Source: Acinetobacter suaedae (GTDB lineage: Bacteria > Pseudomonadota > Gammaproteobacteria > Pseudomonadales > Moraxellaceae). From it: a stretch of DNA of 64,000 nucleotides. Of this stretch, positions 49,872 to 60,213 are shown piece after piece (within the stretch, counting starts at the first letter, position 1; each line of letters opens with the position of its first letter). The notes under the pieces were generated by a model, which worked only from the letters and a program-made list of their open reading frames with translations, had not been told where the DNA came from and did no database searches. Location of the stretch: contig NZ_CP043909.1 in the NCBI RefSeq assembly GCF_008630915.1, positions 496,001 to 560,000 of the forward strand. The letters run 5' to 3'. The position numbers and the translations under genes are program-made.

Positions 49872-51188
49872 ATGAAAATAACGACACAAATGGATGGCGA
49901 TATGCAAAGTACATACGCGACATCTCTATTAAAGCAAGAACAGTTTCCTGAAAATTTGAAATTTTACTTTAAAAGGAAACATTTCAAAGATCAACAAGAT
50001 CAATTGTCTGAACTTCAAGACCTTGTTCGCCCTCGTTTGAGAATTGCAATTGTGACTGAAACGTGGCCACCAGAAATTAATGGTGTCGCGATGTCGATGA
50101 TGCAATTGTGTCAGGGCTTACAGCGTCTCGGTCATAAGATTTTACTGGTTCGTCCTATACAGGAAAATGTCTGTACTGAGTTCCATCCTGATCAGGAATG
50201 TTTGGTCTTTTCACAACCTGTGCCGAAGTATCCAAGTGTTCAATTTGGTTGGCCTCAATATCTCAAAGTGTCCAAAGCATTTGAAAAATTTGCGCCAGAT
50301 GTGGTGCATATTGTGACGGAAGGACCTTTGGGTTTAACTGCATTACAAGCGGCAAAATCTAAAAAAATTGCTGTATCAAGTGGTTTTCACTCCGCTTTTC
50401 ATGATTTTAGTCGATTTTTTGATTTGGCATTTTTAGTCAAACCCATTCAACGTTATCTCACTTGGTTTCATAACAGTACAGATGTGACGTGTGTACCTAG
50501 CCAATATACAGAGCAAGCTCTGCGTGGTTTTGGTGTGACTTGTCCATTGGTCATTGTTGGGCGTGGGGTGGATACAGCAAAGTTTTCACCCAAACATCGT
50601 TCGCAACAATTGCGTCAGCGATGGGGTGTAGATGCTCATACGCGAGTCTTATTATATGTTGGGCGTCTCTCACCTGAAAAAGAAGTAGATGTCTTAATTA
50701 AGAGTTTCCATGCATTGCAGGCTCAACAGGGTTATAACTCAAAATTTGTGATTGTTGGCGATGGTCCAGATCGCGCTCGCTTAGGGAAATTAGCTCAGTC
50801 CAATGATGTGATCTTTATGGGAAGTCTAAGTGGTCGTGAGTTATCAGAAGCTTATGCCAGTGCCGATGTTTTTACCTTTGCTAGCCAAGCCGATACCTTC
50901 GGGAATGTTGTGCTTGAAGCAATTGCGAGTGGACTGCCTGTGGTCGCTTATGACTATGTCGCTGCTCATCAACATATCAAACATGATGTTACAGGATGGT
51001 TGAGCCCACTAGGACATACCACTGATTTGATCCAATCAATTTGTCATTTACCTGCTCTCCCACAACTCAGACAAATGGGGTTGCTTGCCAGTGAAAGTGT
51101 GCAAGAAAACAGTTGGCAGTTTCCTGTACAACAATTAGAACAAGCACTTTATCAAGTTGCCAAGGAGTCTCCAATGACTTCTAGCTAA
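49872..51188 (+). CDS. Glycosyltransferase family 4 (MgtA/SqdX-like)
   Basis: A 438-residue GT-B enzyme. The domain starts near residue 55 with RIAIVTETWPPEINGVAMSMMQLCQGL, then VVHIVTEGPLGLTALQAAK, GVDTAKFSP, YVGRLSPEKEVDVLIKSF, VGDGPDRARL and TFGNVVLEAIASGLPVVAYD. The last segment is the EX7E-type donor site of family 4. The pattern recalls mannosyl- or sulfoquinovosyl-type lipid glycosyltransferases. Followed after 24 bases by a PAP2 phosphatase gene, so a glycolipid function is likely. The first 50 residues look disordered. Confidence 0.8.
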   Translation: MKITTQMDGDMQSTYATSLLKQEQFPENLKFYFKRKHFKDQQDQLSELQDLVRPRLRIAIVTETWPPEINGVAMSMMQLCQGLQRLGHKILLVRPIQENVCTEFHPDQECLVFSQPVPKYPSVQFGWPQYLKVSKAFEKFAPDVVHIVTEGPLGLTALQAAKSKKIAVSSGFHSAFHDFSRFFDLAFLVKPIQRYLTWFHNSTDVTCVPSQYTEQALRGFGVTCPLVIVGRGVDTAKFSPKHRSQQLRQRWGVDAHTRVLLYVGRLSPEKEVDVLIKSFHALQAQQGYNSKFVIVGDGPDRARLGKLAQSNDVIFMGSLSGRELSEAYASADVFTFASQADTFGNVVLEAIASGLPVVAYDYVAAHQHIKHDVTGWLSPLGHTTDLIQSICHLPALPQLRQMGLLASESVQENSWQFPVQQLEQALYQVAKESPMTSS

Positions 51189-51211
51189 CGATTCTCATAT
51201 AGGAGAAGATT

Positions 51212-51763
51212 ATGAAATTTGAAAATGCAAAAATAAAAATACTTGATCTTGATTTAAAAGGGTGTTTATACCTAAATCATCTCTCACATTCACAGCGTGT
51301 TGCCTTGTTTTTTAAAACGATCAGTCGTTTAGGTGATGGGCCATTTTGGTACGTTATGTTGCTATCTGTGTGGGCAACACAAGGTCTAGCATACGGCTTA
51401 CAGATTTTGTATTTAATTCTCGCAGGCTCCGTTGGAACATTGATTTATAAGTTTTTAAAGCATAAAACCACACGTCCAAGACCTTATCAGGTTCATCAGG
51501 TCATCGTACTCGGTGAGCGACCATTGGATCATTTTAGCTTCCCATCAGGACATACTTTACATGCGGTGATGGTGACGATTGTATTGGGCTATATCCAGCC
51601 TGTATTGTTGATTTTAATGTTGCCATTTGCGATCTTGGTTGCCCTATCTCGAATGGTGTTAGGTTTGCATTATCCAAGCGATGTAATTGTTGGCGCAGTC
51701 ATTGGTGCCTCGGTTGCAAGCGCGATCATTTTACTAGCACCGAGCTTGAATATCATTTTGTAG
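51212..51763 (+). CDS. PAP2-family membrane phosphatase
   Basis: A 183-residue polytopic membrane protein with the lipid phosphate phosphatase signature in three parts: KHKTTRPRPYQVH, FSFPSGHTLHAVM and SRMVLGLHYPSDVIVGA. It would dephosphorylate a lipid phosphate such as phosphatidate or undecaprenyl pyrophosphate at the periplasmic face. AGGAGAAG precedes the ATG. It follows the glycosyltransferase in the same operon. Confidence 0.85.
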   Translation: MKFENAKIKILDLDLKGCLYLNHLSHSQRVALFFKTISRLGDGPFWYVMLLSVWATQGLAYGLQILYLILAGSVGTLIYKFLKHKTTRPRPYQVHQVIVLGERPLDHFSFPSGHTLHAVMVTIVLGYIQPVLLILMLPFAILVALSRMVLGLHYPSDVIVGAVIGASVASAIILLAPSLNIIL

Positions 51764-51847
51764 TGAATCTAGAGAAATAGGGCTATCGTTCAAATCAAAT
51801 GATTTGTTAAAGTACGAGATAATCCTATTTTTTATTCAGGTTGTCAT

Positions 51848-52048
51848 ATGGGCTTACGTTGGACGGATACGATTGATATCGCAATTGAATTGGTAGAGGC
51901 ACATCCTGATGTTGATCCGCAGTGGATTCGTTTCACTGATCTACATGCATGGGTTTGTGCATTACCAGACTTTAATGATGACCCAAACAAGTCAACTGAA
52001 GGCTTATTGGAAGCGATTCAAATGGCATGGTTGGACGAAGTTCGTTAG
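51848..52048 (+). CDS. iscX: Iron-sulfur cluster assembly protein IscX
   Basis: A 66-residue acidic protein with the IscX pattern: LRWTDTIDIAIELVEAHPDVDPQWIRFTDLHAWVCALPDFNDDP and EGLLEAIQMAWLDE. It binds IscS and iron and tunes Fe-S assembly. It is usually the last gene of the isc operon, but here it stands alone before ndk. Confidence 0.93.
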   Translation: MGLRWTDTIDIAIELVEAHPDVDPQWIRFTDLHAWVCALPDFNDDPNKSTEGLLEAIQMAWLDEVR

Positions 52049-52157
52049 AAATTCATCCGAAATCGTGGAACTTTTACAGATTCCAGCTGATTATTGGCGA
52101 TGACATCGGTATAATGCGGCAAATTTTTTAATGTTTAGACCATAATGGGAGCCAATC

Positions 52158-52589
52158 ATGGCGATTGAACGTACTTTATCTATCGTAAAACCAGATGCAG
52201 TTTCTAAAAACCACATCGGTGACATCTTTGCTCGTTTTGAAAAAGCGGGTTTGAAAATTGTTGCAACTAAAATGAAACACCTTTCTAAAGCTGATGCTGA
52301 AGGTTTTTATGCTGAGCACAAAGAACGTGGTTTCTTTGGTGACTTAGTTGCTTTCATGACTTCTGGTCCAGTTGTTGTTTCAGTTCTTGAAGGTGAAAAT
52401 GCAGTTCTTGCTCACCGTGAAATTTTAGGTGCTACAAATCCTAAAGAAGCTGCGCCTGGTACGATTCGTGCTGATTTCGCTGTAAGCATTGATGAAAATG
52501 CTGCTCACGGTTCTGACTCAGTTGCTTCTGCTGAGCGTGAAATCGCTTACTTCTTTGCTGATAACGAGATCTGCCCACGCACTCGTTAA
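52158..52589 (+). CDS. ndk: Nucleoside diphosphate kinase
   Basis: A 143-residue kinase balancing NTP pools. [12 protein letters not shown] opens it and NAAHGSDS carries the phosphorylated His117. The length and [16 protein letters not shown] segment are normal. A strong terminator follows. Confidence 0.97.
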   Translation: MAIERTLSIVKPDAVSKNHIGDIFARFEKAGLKIVATKMKHLSKADAEGFYAEHKERGFFGDLVAFMTSGPVVVSVLEGENAVLAHREILGATNPKEAAPGTIRADFAVSIDENAAHGSDSVASAEREIAYFFADNEICPRTR

Positions 52590-52604
52590 TCCAAAGTATT
52601 CAAG

Positions 52605-52640
52605 CCAGATAAGTGGTATACTACTTATCTGGTTTTTTAT
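52605..52640 (+). terminator. Terminator after ndk
   Basis: CCAGATAAGT... / ACTTATCTGG stem followed by TTTTTTATTTTTT. Confidence 0.88.
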
Positions 52641-52709
52641 TTTTTATAAATTGTGTTGTGTAAAGAATACACAGCATCTTTAGCGCTGATATTGTTTAGG
52701 TAAATGTTC

Positions 52710-53945
52710 ATGAGTTCTGCAGTGGTCGTTTCATCCGAAAATTTAGATGAAAAACAACAGTCTGTTTCTATGCCTGTGGTTCATGCTGCCGACAATAAAG
52801 TCAATTTACTAGGCATGTCACGTGCAGAATTAGAAAAGTTCTTTGAAGACTTGGGTGAAAAAAAGTTTCGCGCTGGTCAGGTGATGAAATGGATTCATCA
52901 ATATTTTGTTACTGATTTTGCTGAGATGACCAATATCTCAGGTAAGCTACGTGAAAAATTAGAAAAAATTTGTGAAATCAAGGCACCTGAAGTGGTGCAT
53001 CGCAATTATTCAAAAGATGGTACCCGTAAGTGGGTGTTCCGTGTCGGTGATGGTGACGGTTCTTTAGTGGAAACCGTCTTGATTCCTGCTGAAGATAAAA
53101 CGGGTGCACGTAAAACCTTATGTATCTCGTCACAAGTTGGTTGTGCGCTGGATTGCTCATTTTGTTCAACGGGTAAACAAGGTTTTCAGCGTGACTTAAC
53201 TCCTGCTGAGATTATTGGTCAACTTTGGATGGCAAACTATTCCTATATGGAAGAGGTGCCTGTTGCTGAGCGCGAACGCACGGTGACCAATGTGGTGATG
53301 ATGGGCATGGGTGAACCTTTACTCAATTATGATGCGGTATTGAGTTCAATGCAGTTGATGTTGGATGACTTTGCTTATGGCATGTCAAAACGTCGTGTAA
53401 CCTTATCTACATCTGGTGTAGTGCCAAAGATTGACCAATTGGCGCAAGATATTGATGTGGCATTGGCAATTTCATTACATGCACCGAATGATGAGCTGCG
53501 TAATGAATTGGTACCGATTAATAAAAAATATCCATTACAACAATTGATCGCTGCATGTCAGCGTTATTTAGCAAAAGATGGCAATGAAAGCGCGCGCCGC
53601 CATGTCACCATTGAATATGTGATGTTAGATGGGGTCAATGACCAGCCAGAGCATGCGCAACAGCTACTTAAATTGTTAAAAAATTTACCAAGTAAAATCA
53701 ATCTGATTCCATTTAACCCTTTTCCACATGCACCATATGGTCGTTCAAGCAGAAATCGTATTATTGCATTCCAAAAAACTTTGTCTGATGCAGGATTTGT
53801 GTGTACGATTCGTCAGACACGTGGTGATGATATTGATGCGGCGTGTGGTCAATTGGTAGGGCAAGTTGCTGACCGGACTCGTCGTGCTGAACAATGGAAA
53901 AAGAAAGTGGCGCAGCGACAAGAAATTTTGCGCACACAAGGATAA
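52710..53945 (+). CDS. rlmN: Dual-specificity RNA methyltransferase RlmN
   Basis: A radical-SAM enzyme of about 411 residues that methylates C2 of A2503 in 23S rRNA and A37 in some tRNAs. [15 protein letters not shown] is the CxxxCxxC iron-sulfur motif; [15 protein letters not shown] and [12 protein letters not shown] follow; and the C-terminal [18 protein letters not shown] holds the catalytic Cys. It is first in the rlmN-pilF-rodZ-ispG-hisS-yfgM-bamB-der order known from other gammaproteobacteria. ATG 52704 in frame is the alternative start. Confidence 0.95.
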   Translation: MSSAVVVSSENLDEKQQSVSMPVVHAADNKVNLLGMSRAELEKFFEDLGEKKFRAGQVMKWIHQYFVTDFAEMTNISGKLREKLEKICEIKAPEVVHRNYSKDGTRKWVFRVGDGDGSLVETVLIPAEDKTGARKTLCISSQVGCALDCSFCSTGKQGFQRDLTPAEIIGQLWMANYSYMEEVPVAERERTVTNVVMMGMGEPLLNYDAVLSSMQLMLDDFAYGMSKRRVTLSTSGVVPKIDQLAQDIDVALAISLHAPNDELRNELVPINKKYPLQQLIAACQRYLAKDGNESARRHVTIEYVMLDGVNDQPEHAQQLLKLLKNLPSKINLIPFNPFPHAPYGRSSRNRIIAFQKTLSDAGFVCTIRQTRGDDIDAACGQLVGQVADRTRRAEQWKKKVAQRQEILRTQG

Positions 53946-53962
53946 AACTTGGGGACAATGCG

Positions 53963-54763
53963 TTGAATACAACTCGACTAAAAACGACCATAGCGATAAC
54001 AGTTGTACTTATGGCAGGTGGCTTGACAGCTTGCCAATCGACACCATCTACGAAAGATCCAGAGAAAGCTGTTCAGGTTCGCACCCAATTGGCTGCGGAA
54101 TATATTCGTACGCGTGATTTGGACTCTGCAAAACGTTCACTTGACCAAGCATTGAAACTTAATTCCCGTGATGCAAATGCCAATATGATGATGGGTATTT
54201 TGCTGCAACAAGAGGGAAGTAAGCTCAATATGGAAAAAGCAGATGCTTATTTTAAGCGAGCGATTTCATCTGAGCCAGACAATGCTCAAGCGCGTAATAA
54301 TTACGGTACATACTTATATCAGATGCAGCGTTATAATGAAGCAATTGAGCAGTTCACGCGTGCTGGTGCAACCTTAGGTTATGATCAACGATTTCAATCA
54401 CTGGAAAACCTAGGGCGAATCTATTTATTATTGGGCGATGTGACGAATGCTGAAAAATCATTCAAACAGGCGCTGCAAGCAAATCGAAATGCAACCATTT
54501 CAATGTTAGAGTTGTCGGAAATTTTCTATTTGCAACAAAACAATAGAGATGCATCCCAGTTATATGAACAATATGTTCGTAGCGTGGGACAGCGCAACCA
54601 AGGTGCTAGAGCACTTTGGATCGGGATACGCATTGCTCGAGCGAATGCGGATCAGTTAGGAATGCAAGTGTTAGTCAACCAATTACGCGCTTTATTTCCT
54701 GATAGTCCAGAATATCAACGTTATTTGCAATTACAGTACAGTACTGAGGCCGTATGGAAATAA
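53963..54763 (+). CDS. pilF: Type IV pilus pilotin lipoprotein PilF (PilW)
   Basis: About 266 residues of tetratricopeptide repeats with a lipoprotein signal ending in GGLTAC. A TTG at 53963, with GGGGA 8 bases before it, is the probable start: no ATG lies near the signal peptide and the first upstream ATG (53894) is inside rlmN. PilF/PilW places the PilQ secretin in the outer membrane for type IV pili, so it serves twitching and DNA uptake. The end overlaps the rodZ start by 10 bases. Confidence 0.85.
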   Translation: MNTTRLKTTIAITVVLMAGGLTACQSTPSTKDPEKAVQVRTQLAAEYIRTRDLDSAKRSLDQALKLNSRDANANMMMGILLQQEGSKLNMEKADAYFKRAISSEPDNAQARNNYGTYLYQMQRYNEAIEQFTRAGATLGYDQRFQSLENLGRIYLLLGDVTNAEKSFKQALQANRNATISMLELSEIFYLQQNNRDASQLYEQYVRSVGQRNQGARALWIGIRIARANADQLGMQVLVNQLRALFPDSPEYQRYLQLQYSTEAVWK

Positions 54764-55548
54764 ATCCAAATTCACATCAGCCAACTGGCTCAACCTCGCC
54801 ATCGTCAACATTGGGAAATATTCAACGACCTGGTGAGTATTTGCGTCAAATTCGTATTGCACAAAAGAAAGAACTTGAAGAAATTGCAAGCGTATTGAAT
54901 ATGCCAGTCAAAACGTTGACAGCATTAGAGCAGGATGAATATACCGCTTTGCCTGAGGCGACGTTTATTAAGGGCTATTATCGAGCATATGCGAAATGTT
55001 TAAATGCTGATGCGAGCGCGATTATTCAACGTTTTGACGAAATATATGCCAATGATACGGGGCTCAAAGCAAGCCATGCCTTGAATAATTCACCAATTAA
55101 AACCATGGGTAAATTGGCGGGTTCAAAAAGCGTACGTAATCGTAAATGGTTAAAACGTCTGGTGATTTTGGCTGTTGTTTTATTGCTGGGTTGGTTGGCT
55201 GTTATGGCTGTACAAAACTGGTCATCGAGTAGCAGTAAAGATGATGTCGATATTCCTAAGATTACCAATTCAGATATTGAAATTTTACCGATGGCAAACA
55301 CATCTGTGGCATCGGGAGATCAGTTAGTATTGAACTTTAGCCGTCCGACATCCATTAATATTGTTGATGCAACAGGTAAAGTCCTTGCGACAGGTCGCCA
55401 AGCGTCAACATTAAATTTGAGTGGCGAATCACCATTTCAAATTCGCTTAGATGATGCGACTGCCGTAACATTAAGTTTGAATCAAGAACAGATTTCATTG
55501 CGTCCTTATACAGTGAATGGTAAAGCTGAATTCCGTTTATCTCGCTAA
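54754..55548 (+). CDS. rodZ: Cytoskeletal helix-turn-helix protein RodZ
   Basis: A 264-residue bitopic membrane protein. The cytoplasmic HTH_25 domain (PGEYLRQIRIAQKKELEEIASVLNMPVKTLTALEQDEYTALPEATFIKGYYRAYAKCL) precedes a basic stretch (RNRKWLKR), a membrane span (about 143-161) and a periplasmic DUF4115-type domain. RodZ links MreB to the elongasome and sets rod shape. The length is shorter than E. coli RodZ, which has a longer periplasmic linker. Confidence 0.87.
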   Translation: MEINPNSHQPTGSTSPSSTLGNIQRPGEYLRQIRIAQKKELEEIASVLNMPVKTLTALEQDEYTALPEATFIKGYYRAYAKCLNADASAIIQRFDEIYANDTGLKASHALNNSPIKTMGKLAGSKSVRNRKWLKRLVILAVVLLLGWLAVMAVQNWSSSSSKDDVDIPKITNSDIEILPMANTSVASGDQLVLNFSRPTSINIVDATGKVLATGRQASTLNLSGESPFQIRLDDATAVTLSLNQEQISLRPYTVNGKAEFRLSR

Positions 55549-55569
55549 TGCTAAATAGGTAGCTATACG

Positions 55570-56685
55570 ATGATCGTGAACCCAATTAAGCGTCGTCCAA
55601 CACGAAAAATCCGTGTGGGGTCGGTGTATGTCGGTGGTGATGCTCCCATTAGTGTGCAGAGCATGACCAATACTGAAACCTGTGATGTCGATGCAACGGT
55701 TGCACAAATCCAGCGCTGTGCAGATGCAGGTGCGGATATCATGCGTGTTTCTGTGCCATCGATGGAGGCAGCAGAAGCATTTGGTGCTATTCGTAAACGT
55801 GTTTCTGTGCCTTTAGTTGCTGATATTCATTTTGATCATCGTATTGCGTTAGCGGTCGCTGATTATGGCGCTGATTGCTTGCGTATCAATCCAGGAAACA
55901 TTGGTTCGGATCAAAAAGTACGTGAGGTAGTTGCAGCGGCAAAGCATCATGGGATTTCGATTCGTATTGGTGTAAATGGCGGCTCTTTGGAAAAAGACTT
56001 GCAAATCAAATATGGTGAACCAACTGGGCAAGCGTTGCTTGAGTCTGCGATGCGCCATATTGATATTCTAGATCGCTTAAATTTCCACGAGTTTAAAGTG
56101 AGCGTAAAAGCATCAAATGTGTTTTTAACCATGGATGCTTATCGTTTGTTGTCACAACAGATTGATAACCCATTGCATCTCGGTGTAACTGAAGCAGGGA
56201 TCTACCGTACCGGTACTGTGAAATCAGCGATTGCGCTTGGTGGGCTGTTGATGGAAGGCATTGGTGATACCATGCGTATCTCCTTGGCTGCTGAGCCTGA
56301 AGATGAGATTAAAATCGGTTTCGATATTTTAAAATCATTGAGCTTACGTTCGAATGGCATTAACTTTATTGCTTGCCCAAGCTGTTCACGCCAAGAGTTT
56401 AATGTGATCCAAGTGATGCAAGCTTTGGAAGAGCGTTTAGAGGACATACGTACTCCGATGGATGTATCGGTTATCGGATGTAAAGTGAACGGTCCTGGTG
56501 AGGCTAAAGAAGCTGATATCGGGATTGTAGGTGCAGCACCACGTTCGCTGGTCTATCGAAATGGTGAAAAAAGTCATTTAATTGACACCAATCAGTTGGT
56601 TGATGAAATTGAAACAATGGTTCGTCAACGTGTTCAAGAGCTTGAAGAAGCCAAATCTAAAGAAATTATTCGTAGTTCATCATGA
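55570..56685 (+). CDS. ispG: 4-hydroxy-3-methylbut-2-enyl-diphosphate synthase IspG
   Basis: A 371-residue Fe-S enzyme of the MEP isoprenoid pathway. The TIM-barrel starts [23 protein letters not shown]; the iron-sulfur domain has [11 protein letters not shown] and [16 protein letters not shown]. It overlaps hisS by 4 bases (ATGA). Confidence 0.97.
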   Translation: MIVNPIKRRPTRKIRVGSVYVGGDAPISVQSMTNTETCDVDATVAQIQRCADAGADIMRVSVPSMEAAEAFGAIRKRVSVPLVADIHFDHRIALAVADYGADCLRINPGNIGSDQKVREVVAAAKHHGISIRIGVNGGSLEKDLQIKYGEPTGQALLESAMRHIDILDRLNFHEFKVSVKASNVFLTMDAYRLLSQQIDNPLHLGVTEAGIYRTGTVKSAIALGGLLMEGIGDTMRISLAAEPEDEIKIGFDILKSLSLRSNGINFIACPSCSRQEFNVIQVMQALEERLEDIRTPMDVSVIGCKVNGPGEAKEADIGIVGAAPRSLVYRNGEKSHLIDTNQLVDEIETMVRQRVQELEEAKSKEIIRSSS

Positions 56686-57974
56686 GTTCAATCGTCGCTA
56701 TCAAAGGTTTTAATGACATCCTTCCAACGCAAACTGCGGCTTGGAGAAGTCTAGAACAACAATTGGCATCTTTAATGGATGCTTATGGTTATCAGCAAAT
56801 CCGTTTGCCTATCGTTGAGCAAACAGGTTTATTCAAACGTGCTATTGGCGATGCGACTGATATTGTCGAAAAGGAAATGTATACCTTTTTCGATAAGGGA
56901 ACACCACCAGAGTCATTGACCTTACGTCCAGAAGGGACAGCGGGTTGTGTACGTGCAATGTTAGAACACAACTTACTTCGTGGCGCTGCGCCACGAGTAT
57001 GGTATGTGGGACCTATGTTCCGTTATGAAAAACCGCAAAAAGGGCGTTATCGTCAATTTCATCAATTCGGTGTAGAAACTTTTGGTGTTGCAACGCCTGA
57101 TATTGATGCTGAAATTATTCTCATGACTGCACGTTTGTGGAAACGTATGGGAATGGCGGAAAATGTGCGTTTAGAATTAAACACTTTAGGTGAAACGGAT
57201 GAGCGCGCTGAGTATCGTGCCGCATTAGTTGAGTTTCTGAATCAACATAGAGATCAGTTAGATGAAGACTCACAACGTCGATTAACCACAAATCCTTTGC
57301 GCATTTTGGATTCTAAAATCGAATCAACACAAAAGATTTTAGAAAATGCACCTAAATTGCATGATTTCTTAAAAGAAGATTCGCTCAATCATTTCCAACA
57401 ACTACAGCAATATTTAACTGATGCTGGCGTTGAGTTTGTGATTAACCAAAAGTTAGTACGTGGTTTAGATTACTACAACAAAACGGTATTTGAGTGGACG
57501 ACCACCATGTTGGGCTCTCAAGGAACAGTATGTGCAGGCGGTCGTTATGATGGTTTGGTTGGTCAGTTAAAAGGTAAGCCAGATCAATCCGTACCTGCGG
57601 TTGGTTTCGCGATGGGGATGGAGCGTTTGCTGTTATTACTTGAGCAAGTAGCGCAGAACAAAGATACGCGTGATTGTGAAGTGTTCCTATTGGCAGAGCC
57701 AGCATATCAAGCTAAAGCATTGGTATTGGCTGAGCAAATCCGTGACCAGTTAGAAGCTGCGAATAGCACGATTCGCCTCAAAACTGGTTCTCAAGGTAGC
57801 ATGAAAAGCCAAATGAAGAAGGCGGATCAATCGGGTGCTGTTTATGCTGTGATTTTGGGTGAGCGAGAGTGGGATTCACAGCAGCTTCTGGTGAAAGAAC
57901 TTGCAACGGCTGAACAGTCTCAGGTTTCCTTAGCTGAGTTGGCACCATTTTTTATCGAAAAATTTAAACAATAA
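56682..57974 (+). CDS. hisS: Histidyl-tRNA synthetase
   Basis: A 430-residue class II synthetase. [19 protein letters not shown] and [14 protein letters not shown] (motif 2 region) and the histidine motif [12 protein letters not shown], plus [14 protein letters not shown], are present; an anticodon-binding domain is C-terminal. Confidence 0.97.
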   Translation: MSSIVAIKGFNDILPTQTAAWRSLEQQLASLMDAYGYQQIRLPIVEQTGLFKRAIGDATDIVEKEMYTFFDKGTPPESLTLRPEGTAGCVRAMLEHNLLRGAAPRVWYVGPMFRYEKPQKGRYRQFHQFGVETFGVATPDIDAEIILMTARLWKRMGMAENVRLELNTLGETDERAEYRAALVEFLNQHRDQLDEDSQRRLTTNPLRILDSKIESTQKILENAPKLHDFLKEDSLNHFQQLQQYLTDAGVEFVINQKLVRGLDYYNKTVFEWTTTMLGSQGTVCAGGRYDGLVGQLKGKPDQSVPAVGFAMGMERLLLLLEQVAQNKDTRDCEVFLLAEPAYQAKALVLAEQIRDQLEAANSTIRLKTGSQGSMKSQMKKADQSGAVYAVILGEREWDSQQLLVKELATAEQSQVSLAELAPFFIEKFKQ

Positions 57975-57998
57975 AACATTTAGGAAAAGGACAATCAC

Positions 57999-58697
57999 AT
58001 GAGTTTAAGTGATGATGAACAACTCGACAGTTTGAAGTCGTTTGCTAAAAAATACGGTTCCGCAATCATAAGCGGGATTCTCATTGCCTTGATTGCCTTT
58101 TTCGGATGGGAATATTGGCAAAAAAAGACTTTGGCTGAAGCACAAAGTCAGACGGCTAAAGTGCAAAAGTTAATGGATGAGGCCAAAGCAATTTCTGGCC
58201 AGCCAAATGCATTTGAGACGATTTCTGAGGCGGCAGATAAGATCGTTAAAGAAGATGCCAATTCTGTGCATGCAATTCAGGTTCAATTGTTATTGGCAAA
58301 GTTGGCTTATGATAAAGATGATTATGCGGCAGCTGAAAAGGCATTAAAGAAAGTTGAAAACTCGACTGTAAAAGATGCAGGTTTGATGCAAATTGTTAAT
58401 TTACGTTTAGCAGATGCACAGCTGGCACAGAAAAAATATGATGAAGCTTTGAAGACGCTAGATAAAGTGACTGAGCCAACGTTCAAAGCGACTGCAGATG
58501 AAATGCGTGGTGATGTTTATGTTGCAAAAAAAGACACTGAAGCTGCGCGTAAAGCCTATCAAAGTGCATGGGATAATGTAGTCGAACGTAAGTTAGAGCG
58601 TCAGCTTTTACAAATTAAACTCGAAAGTGTTGGCGTTTTAGTGGATGATCCTGAAGTTGAGCGCCCGATCTTAGATACCAATGTGGATGAGTCTTAA
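57999..58697 (+). CDS. YfgM family ancillary SecYEG/BAM-linked TPR protein
   Basis: A 232-residue inner-membrane protein with one span (YGSAIISGILIALIAFFGWEYW, about 20-41) and periplasmic tetratricopeptide repeats. YfgM associates with SecYEG and the chaperone PpiD in E. coli. The C-terminus is YfgM-like (LESVGVLVDDPEVE). It overlaps bamB by one base (TAATG). Confidence 0.87.
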   Translation: MSLSDDEQLDSLKSFAKKYGSAIISGILIALIAFFGWEYWQKKTLAEAQSQTAKVQKLMDEAKAISGQPNAFETISEAADKIVKEDANSVHAIQVQLLLAKLAYDKDDYAAAEKALKKVENSTVKDAGLMQIVNLRLADAQLAQKKYDEALKTLDKVTEPTFKATADEMRGDVYVAKKDTEAARKAYQSAWDNVVERKLERQLLQIKLESVGVLVDDPEVERPILDTNVDES

Positions 58698-59839
58698 TGC
58701 AGAATAAACTAAAACTACCATTGGCAATCGCCATTGCTTCAGCTTTATTTGTAGGTTGTTCGAGTAATAAGGTAAAGCCTGTAAAGCCGAACCCATTACC
58801 TAAAATCACCCAAGAACAGAGTTTAAATCTTGTATTTTCACAAAGTGTTTCCTCAACGAATGCCGCTGATGCCTTACGTTTGCAGTTAGATACGGATAAT
58901 GGTGTAATTTTCACTCTAGATCCAGATGGTCAGGTATCCGCTTATCAAGGTAAACAACGACTTTGGAAAAGCAAAATTACTAAACAAGAGCTGACGGCTG
59001 GTGTTGAAGCTGGTGAAGGTGTTGTGGTTACAGGTAATCGTAAAGGTCAGTTATTTGCACTGGATCAAGCAACAGGTGAGCAGAAATGGACTGCACAATT
59101 GTCTGGTGCGATTTTAACACCTTCTTTGATTCAGTCTGGTCGCGTGATTAGTTTAGCGAATGATGGAACTGTATTTGCACATGATGTTGCTACAGGGCAA
59201 CAAGTTTGGGCATATAAGTTACCCAATGTACAATTCAGCTTACGTGGTCAAGCCGCACCTGTTCGTTTAGATGATCGTACAGTATTAATCGCTTCAGCAA
59301 ATGCATATATTTATGCAATTGATGTGATTAGTGGTATCCCAAGATTTCAACGTCGAGTTGCAATCAGTGAGGGACGTTCTGACATTCAACGTTTGAATGA
59401 TATTAATGGTGATCCTGTTGTTGCGGGGCAGTACTTGGTAACCACAAGTTTCCAAGGGCAAGTCACTGTTACTGACTTAGCAACACAACGCGTGGTTTGG
59501 AGTGAAGACGCAAGTAGTACCAATCGCCCTGAAGTTGCTGAAGATAAAGTTTTTGTTTCAACTGTGGATGGTAAGTTAAATGCTTATGATCTCTCTACAG
59601 GTGAAGTTGTTTGGCAGAACGAAAGCTTGTTAAATCGTAAGCTTAGTAATCCAGTTATGCTTGGACAAAACCTTGTAGTTGGTGATTTGGATGGTGTTTT
59701 ACATCTGATAGAACCTGCCACAGGACGTTTGGTTGGTCGTGCTAAAACACGTGGAGATGTTCGTAAATTACGTGTGATTAATGATCAGCTTTACGTTTCC
59801 ACTCAAAAAGGTGCATTAAGCATTTGGCAGAATCGTTAA
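58697..59839 (+). CDS. bamB: Outer-membrane assembly lipoprotein BamB
   Basis: A 380-residue beta-propeller lipoprotein of the BAM complex, inserting outer-membrane proteins. Lipobox ALFVGC (Cys21) ends the signal; PQQ-like blades follow (for example VFAHDVATGQQVWAYKLP and LNAYDLSTGEVVWQNESL). VQFSLRGQAAPV is the conserved BamB loop. Followed by a terminator. Confidence 0.93.
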   Translation: MQNKLKLPLAIAIASALFVGCSSNKVKPVKPNPLPKITQEQSLNLVFSQSVSSTNAADALRLQLDTDNGVIFTLDPDGQVSAYQGKQRLWKSKITKQELTAGVEAGEGVVVTGNRKGQLFALDQATGEQKWTAQLSGAILTPSLIQSGRVISLANDGTVFAHDVATGQQVWAYKLPNVQFSLRGQAAPVRLDDRTVLIASANAYIYAIDVISGIPRFQRRVAISEGRSDIQRLNDINGDPVVAGQYLVTTSFQGQVTVTDLATQRVVWSEDASSTNRPEVAEDKVFVSTVDGKLNAYDLSTGEVVWQNESLLNRKLSNPVMLGQNLVVGDLDGVLHLIEPATGRLVGRAKTRGDVRKLRVINDQLYVSTQKGALSIWQNR

Positions 59840-59872
59840 TTTTATCCAAGCTTGTGGTAAAATTAGAAAATA

Positions 59873-59905
59873 GGGCATGGCAAAATACCATGCCCTGCAT
59901 TTTTT
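59873..59905 (+). terminator. Terminator after bamB
   Basis: GGGCATGG / CCATGCCC with a seven-base loop, then GCATTTTTTA. Confidence 0.85.
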
Positions 59906-59954
59906 ATAGAATTTAAATTTCAACATAAATTTTTCAATCCGAATATGATACTCG

Positions 59955-60125
59955 TTAGGGGCATCCGCAACCTGAGCGAAGATACACAAAGCACTGCTTT
60001 GTCTGGGTGTAAGACGAGTAGCTCTGCTGTGAATATTGTATGCGAATTGAGTCTTGTAGTATGGATAACTGTCTTTGCCTTTACGAAGCTTCAAGTGCTT
60101 GTTTGGGTAAAAAGAAAGTCAGTCT
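59955..60125. repeat. Dispersed intergenic repeat element, copy 3
   Basis: GGGCATCCGCAACCTGAGCG here matches, in opposite orientation, the GGTTGCGGATGACC end of the 2525-2678 element. Both go on with AGCGAAG-like, CAAAGC..GCTTTG and GTAAGACGAG/GCAAGACAAG text. The right part, GGGTAAAAAGAAAG, mirrors the GTAGGTAAAACC flank. It is a diverged copy filling the bamB-der gap; no ORF is convincing. Confidence 0.5.
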
Positions 60126-60213
60126 AACTGAAAGCTTATCCAAGTATTGGGTGATAAATCAGCAAGACACCATTATGATGATTTTAAAAATCTAACTCAG
60201 ATTAAGGTAATTT

